Source: Kryptolebias marmoratus | Lineage: Eukaryota > Chordata > Actinopteri > Cyprinodontiformes > Rivulidae | Assembly (NCBI RefSeq): GCF_001649575.2 | Contig: NC_051438.1 | Coordinates: 12,322,705-12,386,704 of the forward strand | Direction: 5' to 3' | Length of the DNA stretch: 64,000 bases | Position numbers and translations under genes: made by a program | The notes under the pieces: model-generated | Databases searched by the model: none | What the model saw: only the letters and a program-made list of their open reading frames with translations | Told to the model about the DNA's origin: nothing | Shown here: positions 57,311 to 64,000 of the stretch, piece by piece | Position numbering within the stretch: position 1 is the first letter of the stretch | Layout: the number at the start of each line of letters is the position of its first letter

Positions 57311-57950
57311 ATTGGTTGTGTCTCTGAAATAAAAAAGATGTCTAAGAATTAATTCTGTGCCGTCTCCTTTGAGTAAATGATCTTCCTCTGTGGTAAAAGC
57401 TAAGACATTTCTCCTAGGCGATACTAAACTTGCCTGTAATTTGACGTGTGCGTTTCAAATCTGTGCTTCAGTTTTTTAGAATATTACATTTCAGGTACTA
57501 TTAGAAGTACGTGGGTTACTGTGCTACTACAAACCAGACGTGGCAGACAGGTATATAATGCAGTGAGTTCAAACTGCTTCCATTTCTCCTGCTAGCCTTC
57601 AGGTTATTAACGCTCCACCTTTTTAGCCCGTGGCTTCAGCTTCAGGGAACATCTGGAGCAGTTTTCCTCACACACACACACCTGATGATAAAAAAAGAAA
57701 GGGGGAAAAAAAACTTTATTATTGATGCCCTACAAAGGTTAAACTCACAAGTTTGGGACGACCAATGGAAGACCTTGAAACTGGATTAAACGTGCTCGGT
57801 TCACTTTTAAGTTTTTCGCACGTTTTGATATTCCACATCTGAAACCTGAAAGTACAAAGCAGCTCAAACAAAAAAGCACCTCTCTGTGTGTCTGTCGGAT
57901 TTGGGAGAGCATCAGAAGTTTCCCCCATAATTGACAGCATCCCTCTGTGT
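57311..57950. other. Intergenic DNA, nothing distinct
   Basis: Short CA tract at about 57670-57681 and an A-rich tract at 57690-57713. No gene. Confidence 0.4.
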
Positions 57951-58690
57951 TTTGCTGGACTCTTAGATCCTGTGCGAAGCCGCTGACATTTTGGTGAGGA
58001 CTACTTTATTTGACGTGATTGCACTCCTGCACATAGTGCGGCGTGGTTCACTGGGCCTTTCAAACCGGCCGTGTTTCCACTCATACCCTCCAGACAACAG
58101 GAGCCGAATCTGAAACATCCAGAGACAGACCCACGCTCCTGCAGCCTTTTCTCTCTTCACAAAAGAACACTTTAAGAGCTCCTCCGGTTATCTACGGCGT
58201 CGCTCCGCAGCTACAACTTCAATCCTCTGATTCCCCCCCTCCTCCAGCCAAGCTCCTCCAATATCCTAACAATGTGCATCTGTGAGAATACTTAGCCTAT
58301 TGATTAAACTGTCATATTTAAGCCCCGAGATTGATAAAACTTCATTCAAACGTGTCACCCGATGACAGCAGTTTGAGTGATACGGCACAACACGAATACA
58401 GTAGGGGGCTGGGGCGGCGACACGACGCGAGGAGCTCCTCTGCGTTGTCAACTCGGTGTCATATTTGCATTTTAAAACCCTCGCACAAGCGCGCGGCATT
58501 GTTTCGCTCCGCGAGGCCCCTGCAGATTTCGCATCAGAGGGGAATCCATCCTCTTTTTAGACTGTCATCATCTGGAGCCTCCTCTGGGTGGAGGGGGGGG
58601 GGCTTATTTACACAGACGCATCGGCCTCAGGGGGCCACAGCGGAGGCTCGTGGCTTCCACATGAGAGGAACGCAACAATAAATCAGGATT
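57950..58690. other. GC-richer island, candidate regulatory block
   Basis: Repeat-free with GAGATTGATAAAACTTCATT, CACCCGATGACAGCAGTTTG, GGTGTCATATTTGCATTTTA (POU octamer 58463-58470) and several CpG-containing words at 58400-58530. A G10 run lies at about 58593-58602. Frames up to 116 codons are unassigned. It could be an enhancer or an unannotated promoter. Confidence 0.36.
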
Positions 58691-59069
58691 GGACGTAAAG
58701 AAGTGTCATTTTTTTGTGTGTGTGTGATATAAATCGTTTGATTTGAGGTGAATTTTCACATCGACAAACCGAACCGATGCAATAACCTGATAACGGGCCT
58801 CACTTTACCGGAAGGATTCAAGGAATGGATCTTTGAGTTTTTTATATGTGAACAATCCAAGCCCAGGCCCTGACGGCTACGTTTGCCACTATGATGGTGT
58901 TGGAGAGCTTCAGATAAAGCTTTGTCACGTGTGGGGATCATTAGGAAGAGCTTGACTTGAATCTAAACCACGATCTTAGTCTTATTGTTGCGTAAGATGG
59001 GGAAAAAAAGAGAAAGAAAATGACAAAATAAGAATAAGTGTGTGAATAACACTGAAAGTCTTAGTTTTG
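58691..59069. other. Intergenic DNA, nothing distinct
   Basis: Short GT tract at about 58717-58726. No gene. Confidence 0.4.
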
Positions 59070-59610
59070 TGAAGTCCTTTGTGATCACCCTCTGCCACGA
59101 AGAGCGGGTTAATCATGTAAATACTTGTGTCTGTGTGTGAATGTGTTCGTTCTGCTGACTGTCGGCGAAATGCCTCCTGAACGCGTGGGCAGATTTTAGT
59201 GAAACTCTTAGATGAACATCTACAGCTGGGTTAACCTTTGGAGTCAGGTCAGTTCAAGATGGCTTCGCGAACCTTAGCCAACACAACGACGGCTACGGCT
59301 CTGTCAGTTTTTTTTTTTGATCACATTTGCGTATTATTGTTAATCGCTGTTGTTGACTCCAAAAGTTAAACAGTTGTAGACATACATCCACAGATTATTG
59401 TCAGAAAGTTTCATAAAATCTGTGTAAGCTCAGCTTCTATCGTGCTAAAATTTAGCTCAATGTCTGTAAAACTGAGGTGTCTGCTGAGGTTGGTTTGCTG
59501 TGGCAGCCATCTTGAATCAGTTTGACTCCAAACGTTACATCCAAAGATTACTTTTTGCCAGTTTCAGTAAATACACACAGACATGATGTTTCGCTTTTTT
59601 GCTAAATATG
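59070..59610 (+). repeat. Dimeric ~300-bp-period repeat, copy 4, with an extra 5' segment
   Basis: GTCCTTTGTGATCACCCTCT to AATGCCTCCTGAACGCGTGG (about 59085-59190) precedes the usual body (GACTCCAAAAGTTAAACAGT, AATTTAGCTCAATGTCTGTA, TGTGGCAGCCATCTTGAATC). This suggests the full element has a 5' header missing from the other copies. Confidence 0.7.
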
Positions 59611-61257
59611 CCAATCACGGGCTTCTGAGGCAGCGTTTTCAAAAAGCTCGTTTTAATCAGTCAGACAAAAAAAAATGCTGTTTTTTTTTTATCCATTATT
59701 AGTTAGTTGTTAATTAGTTGTTGATCCATTTTTTATTTATTTATTTGTATCAGCTGATTGTGACTGATGCTGGCTCAGAGGAAGGAGAACAGGCTGCTCT
59801 GCCCGGGAAGTAATCAGCGCCACCTTTGGCCCAGACGGCTCCACCCGAGGCAAAGCAGGCTTTTAAAATCAGCCCCCGGAGCACCTAGAGCAGGAACGCC
59901 ATTTAAAACAGCTGTGTTACACGTAGAGCGGCACTTCCTGGGTCATAGGATTATGAGAGGAGATTCTCTCGCTGGGCCTCAGCTGCATCGGACCACGACG
60001 TGGTGGAGGTTTCAGGTGATGGCTATGCTTGTTGTAGTTTCAGCAAGAATAACGCCAAAGATTACATCAGCGCAAGGCTTCCAGAAACGTTTAAACTTTA
60101 CACCTTATTCCCCAGCAGCAGTCTAGGATCAGGGTTAGGAACGTGTTGAACGTTGTATTAAGCAGATTTACACCTGGAACAGTTACACATAACTGAGGGC
60201 GTGCTTTCATTTTAAGCTGAAGATTCATGTTTTAAAATTTTAAACAACATACTCAGACAAATCCCAGTTTACTGACTGAACACTAATTCAGCATTCAGAC
60301 AAGAGTTTTACCTCTTTTTTAATTTTTCTGTCCGTTTTTTGTTTTTTTGCAATCCAACTACTTCGGTATGCTTAAGCTATATTTAAGCTATTCAAATATC
60401 AAAACATTCAGCTCATTCAGGCAGACTCGTGCTGTGACTTTCAGATTTTGTAACCTATACGTCAAATTCATTTAGAAAAATATCCCTCACAGAAACACAT
60501 CGCAATCTCTTCCATCAAACTGGGACCACAGATGAAAATCTGTAATCTTGTTTACTCCGGCACGTTCACATCTCTAGTTACGTCTGACATTTATGATGCT
60601 TTGTGAACTAAAATAAATGTATATTTTTTAAAACATTGTTCTCTTTGAAATCTGTAATGGCTGCCTTCACTTGCACTGGGATGGGATCAAATTTGCTGCC
60701 TAAAATTGGAGTGGCACCTCAGGAGGTCAGTCAGGTTGTATATGGGTGGGCTGTACCCCCCGAGGTCACCATGTTAGCCTCGCCCCTGTTCAGGGATTTG
60801 GTCCCTTCATAGGACTATCTGGGACACGGGGCTTTTTGGTTTTGTCCTGTGATGTTGAGATGTGAAGTGGGGGGCGTCTCTACTGGATTAGAGGTGTGAG
60901 CGTGTCGGGTACCGCTGCCGTTGTACGAATTCGCTCTTCAGTGATGCTCAAGTGGGCGGCGTGTATTCCAACAACCTTTGAGCAGAACACGACAAGTTGC
61001 CATGACTTCGTGCCGCCTCAGAACTATCATTGACTGTAATTCACACGGTGCCTTCCCTGCTTGGAGGTGAAAAGCTTCAGCACAGCTCTCCCCAGTGACC
61101 ACTTCCTCTACAGTAACATGAGAAGCAATGACTCATCCCTCAGCTTACTTCGGATTTGGCGTTTTCAGAATTGTAGAACCCGCAGTCTTTCTGAAGGGGT
61201 TGGCAACATTTGACCCAAATGTTTCACAATCGAGACTGGAACTTTAAACCTACATAT
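59611..61257. other. Intergenic DNA, no gene seen
   Basis: The 119-codon plus frame at 59767-60126 and the GC-richer stretch 60660-61180 show no family signature. Confidence 0.35.
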
Positions 61258-61800
61258 TAACGTGTTTACTCCAGGTATTGTTAGAGCTTGAGGTGTGTGT
61301 TGTGAGTAACTCCCAGCTGCTACTTTAGGGGTCAGTGGTTGGAGCGGTCATCCTCCAACAAGGAAGTCAGAGGTTTGATTCCTGGCAGCTGTGAAACATT
61401 GAAGTGACCCTGGGCAGGACACTGAACCCCTCATTGCCTCCGATATGCCCTGTCGGTGTCTGACTTCAATCTGAAGCCCTGATCAGACTCTACAGAATGA
61501 TTTGTTTATTAGAGATGTGAGGAGAGCTGTATGGATGTGTGTATGAATGTGTGTGTGGATGGGGAAATGAGGGCAGTCTGGGCTGTAAAGAGCTTCGAGT
61601 AGCTTGACTGGCTTAAAAGGCGCTGTAGAAGGACAGTCCATTTACTACCTAACCAATTTTTAGCTCAATATCTGTAAAACTGACCGACTTTTAGCTATTT
61701 CTTGTTTGTACTAAGGTTGATCAGCTGTGGCAGCCATCTTGAATCAAGTTGACTCATTTGTAGATGTGCAGCCAAAGACGATAAATAAACATCCATGCAG
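61258..61800 (+). repeat. Dimeric ~300-bp-period repeat, copy 5, split by a SINE
   Basis: GTGAGTAACTCCCAGCTGCT at 61300 and TACCTAACCAATTTTTAGCT at 61646 are the two halves of the family block GACTCTCAGCTACTACCACA(...)TTTTAGCTC. The insert lies between them. It continues TGTGGCAGCCATCTTGAATC. Confidence 0.7.
61325..61646 (+). mobile_element. tRNA-like SINE inserted in the dimeric repeat
   Basis: The head contains a B-box-like GGTTTGATTCC at 61372-61382 (consensus GGTTCGANTCC), about 30 bases after an A-box-like AGTGGTTGGAGCGG. GGGCAGGACACTGAACCCC, GTGTGTATGAATGTGTGTGT, GCTTCGAGTAGCTTGACTGG and the end AGGACAGTCCATTTAC are the usual words of this fish SINE-like repeat. The promoter boxes are mutated, so it is probably silent. 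Confidence 0.65.
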
Positions 61801-62440
61801 TCTTTGATAGCATTACAACTCTTCTGAAGTGATTTTTGTGGGTTTCCTCTCGTCAACTGAGAAACTTTTATAGAAATGTTCAAAGGGCGTAGACGAGGAG
61901 AAGTAACGGGGGTCTTTAACCAGCTCTGTAAATATCAATCAGAGCTGCGAAAAACACCACCGTGAAAGGAGACCTGTGAGCGTAAAAAAAAAAAAAAAAA
62001 AAAAAATTATGAAAAGGTAAATGCGTCTCCTCAGCATCCTCTCCATCTCACTAATGTGTTGATTACGGCTGCACTTCACCGAGGAGACGTCTTGTTCCAG
62101 ATCTCAGGGTGCTGCAGAGAGACGTCCTCACAAGCTGCCGTTTAAGAAGCTCCAGCCGCAGACTAAATGAATCCGTTTAACGTTAAAAGCTGCACATTCT
62201 GTTTAAGAGAAAATAAATCAACTCTGGAGCAAAAAACCCATTAGATGTTAAAACAGAATATTGTATGCTGCCCTCCAGTCAGTAACACAGGCTGCGCGGA
62301 GTTGTGAATTTATAATACTAACTTTTAAAGGCTTTTATTTTCTAAATAATGTTACGACAGTAAAACGCGAGCTCGGTTTGATCTGAAAATGAAAAGCCGA
62401 AGCGCCGGTTTAAAAGGGAATACAGATGAAACACAAACTG
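61801..62440. other. Intergenic DNA next to the gene's 3' end
   Basis: A24 tract at 61984-62007. A second minus-strand AATAAA at 62334-62339 may extend the transcript. Nothing else recognised. Confidence 0.4.
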
Positions 62441-62453
62441 GACTGAGTTTACT

Positions 62454-62459
62454 TTATTT
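62454..62459 (-). terminator. Candidate polyadenylation signal AATAAA
   Basis: TTTATT on the plus strand reads AATAAA on the minus strand, downstream of the terminal exon. A second hexamer lies at 62334-62339. Which one is used cannot be told from sequence alone. Confidence 0.4.
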
Positions 62460-63092
62460 AAAGATATAAATCAGGCACATTAATACAAGAAATGTGTGCA
62501 CTAATAAGTCAGCTCTCAATACAAAGAAATCCACAGCAAAAGTAGTTTGATATCACTCAAGATCCAACTCTAAACATTACAGCGAGAAGATGTGAGGGGA
62601 AAAGAACCCACTGAATTTTTCTGTTTGTCTGATTCTAGCTTAAAAAAAAAAACAAAAAAAAACGTGCATGCCCCTCCTGCTGGGGTTCATAGATGTTATG
62701 AGCAAAACAAAGTTTCATCTGCAAGACCAAAGCAGTAAGATTTCAAAGCCCTTTTTGTAGAGCAATGCACTTTTCTAAAGCTATATGCATGACAGTATGC
62801 ACAGAACAACGCCATCCCACTGGTTTTACTGGGGGAAAAAAACAACAAAAATTTAAAAGGGAAAGTCGTTTCTCAGGGTTTTTTTCTCTTTTATATAAAG
62901 ACACTGGTTGATATAAAATCATGATTAATGCTGAAGCTCCGGGGCAAGAAATACAAACGCAGAGCGTCGAGTTTAAAAGGCAACAAAACTGAGAAGAAAA
63001 AACAACAACAACAACAACAATCCGTTAAACTGAATGCGTTCAGAAAGTGGAGGTGTTTGGTCTCATAATGAAGCCTGTCAGCTTTGGACAGA

Positions 63093-63113
63093 ACACACAC
63101 ACACACACACACA
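63093..63113. repeat. (AC)n microsatellite in the 3' UTR
   Basis: 21 bases of alternating A and C. In the transcript (minus strand) it reads GU repeats and is preceded by AC repeats from 63182-63195. Confidence 0.9.
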
Positions 63114-63841
63114 GTCCACTTGTTGTCTGGTCCTGAAGACTGGGCTAATTTACAAACTGACTAATCTGTGTGTTAGCACTCGTGTGTGTGTGTGTTATAG
63201 GTACGATAAAGCTACTGTCAAAGTTTTGGAACAAAACAAGAAAAAATAATTTTAGGAAAACATGATCTGAGATGGGTTACTTGAAAAAGAAACATTTAAC
63301 AGATAATAAAATTGAATATAGTCAGTTTGAGTGTATCTGAGCTTTTTATAGCAACCCTAAAGTTTAACAACTAGCTTTAAAAATAGAACCAGACTAAGTT
63401 TGTGGTGTTTAAATACCGCCGACAGATCCAGTTACTAGTTAGTGCTCAGGCTAAAGGAAGGCCGTTTAAATTTTGCATAGTTCTCTGCAGTATAGAAAAT
63501 GAAGTTTACCAAAAACTAAATGAAAAACCACAGCTCCTATTAGTCTTGCTTTAAAACTGGTTAGAAAAATGATCAAACGCCTCTTCGAATTATTTCCAAC
63601 ATCTCTTAAATCCATTTGTTTCTCTGATATATATTAAAGAGAAAGAAAAAAAAAAAGCCTCGTCTATACGGTTTCTTTTCTACAGAACAGGCCGTTCTTG
63701 CTACAGATTAAAGCTAATCTGAATGACAGGAATGAGGCAGTGGAGGAATATAACTGGTCAAACAGAGGTACAGACAGATAACAGCTCCTCTCTCACTGAA
63801 TAATCATCTAAACTCATTGGTTATAAACTCTGCGTCTCCGT

Positions 63842-64000
63842 CTAGATGCTGTCCATGGCTTTGAATTCGCTCAGAGCCTGCACGGGGCTCATGTGCTTCT
63901 TCTGGGACGATCTCTTGACTTTGTTGGTCTGCCCGTCATCCTGCTTCTCCCTCTTCACCAGAGGCTTCTTCTCGGGGGCTTTCATTTTCCAGGAGACCGC
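63842..64000 (-). CDS. C-terminal coding exon (partial) of an unidentified lysine-rich protein
   Basis: Read on the minus strand from the window edge, the frame is open for 52 codons and ends in TAG at 63842-63844. The 5' part lies beyond the window, so neither start nor total length can be given. The visible tail is basic and low in hydrophobic residues: 11 of 52 residues are Lys, with pairs or clusters EKK, VKREK, KVKR and QKK, and it ends SPVQALSEFKAMDSI. The basic run resembles a nuclear localisation signal and the last 15 residues look like a short helical motif. No domain or membrane segment is visible. It is followed by a long AT-rich 3' UTR-like stretch with polyadenylation signals on the same strand, which supports a real terminal exon. 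I do not recognise the family. A nuclear regulatory protein is a guess from composition and from the gene-poor neighbourhood. Confidence 0.7.
   Translation of the reverse strand, partial: AVSWKMKAPEKKPLVKREKQDDGQTNKVKRSSQKKHMSPVQALSEFKAMDSI

Larger units (their letters stand above)
62440..63841 (-). other. Probable 3' UTR of the terminal minus-strand gene
   Basis: About 1.4 kb directly downstream of the TAG has no convincing open frame or known repeat. It ends at a minus-strand AATAAA (plus-strand TTTATT at 62454-62459). It contains an (AC)n tract at 63093-63113, a (GT)n tract near 63182-63195, an A-rich run near 62641-62663 and AT-rich blocks. The extent is inferred from the polyadenylation signal. 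Use of the second signal at 62334-62339 would lengthen it by about 120 bases. Confidence 0.5.

Noticed and set aside
59767..60126. Plus-strand open frame of 119 codons in GC-richer DNA.
   Set aside because: Arg/Pro-rich translation typical of GC-rich non-coding sequence; no known motif.
61331..61382. A-box and B-box-like pair suggesting a tRNA gene.
   Set aside because: No cloverleaf can be drawn and the downstream sequence is that of a fish SINE-like repeat; treated as a SINE.

Overview
This is a piece of a vertebrate nuclear genome, most likely a teleost fish, probably a percomorph. The base composition is AT-rich, there is no operon-like gene packing, and two runs of N mark a draft assembly. 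The repeat complement is typical of fish: a degraded L2-type LINE 3' end, a Tc1-type transposase relic, short TTAA-flanked inverted-repeat elements, a tRNA-like SINE, solo LTRs, and the common repeat with an (ATCC)n end. Placement below teleost level is inference from repeat style only.

Genes: only one stretch of protein-coding sequence can be supported. It lies at the right edge on the minus strand (63842-64000) and is the last 52 codons plus TAG of a lysine-rich protein that I could not name. Its 3' UTR probably runs left to a polyadenylation signal at 62454-62459, or the alternative at 62334-62339. Everything to the left, about 62 kb, has no recognisable host exon. The open frames scattered through it are short, lack family signatures, or belong to transposon relics.

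Layout: 1-1790 is a dimeric repeat of about 300-bp period, interrupted by a retroposon 3' end and by a solo LTR, each with target-site duplications. 1791-10850 is mostly single-copy DNA with another solo LTR (4621-5244), a TTAA element (6957-7309) and several regulatory-looking islands. 10850-11700 is an old LINE remnant. 12-35 kb mixes unique DNA and candidate conserved islands with a perfect 136-bp MITE (14561-14696), a 72-bp TA array (17635-17706), a 1.4-kb TTAA element (22147-23537) and a third solo LTR (32202-32723). 35.7-37.2 kb is a TTAA element carrying an L2 ORF2 relic. 38-41.3 kb contains another dimeric-repeat copy, a TA array running into an N gap, a G-rich island with a second N gap, and a TTAA element containing a Tc1 relic. 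41.4-50.5 kb alternates regulatory-looking islands with repeats. 52.7-54.4 kb looks like old unique or decayed DNA. 54.6-58.7 kb holds two interspersed-repeat copies and then some of the densest candidate regulatory islands. 59-61.8 kb holds two more copies of the dimeric repeat, one hit by a SINE.

Reading: a long gene-poor interval with many separate islands of mixed GC content and homeodomain, POU or RFX-like motifs looks like the regulatory landscape of a developmental gene. The conservation claim is untested here and needs cross-species alignment. No CRISPR array, rRNA, functional tRNA, or novel multi-gene system is visible.
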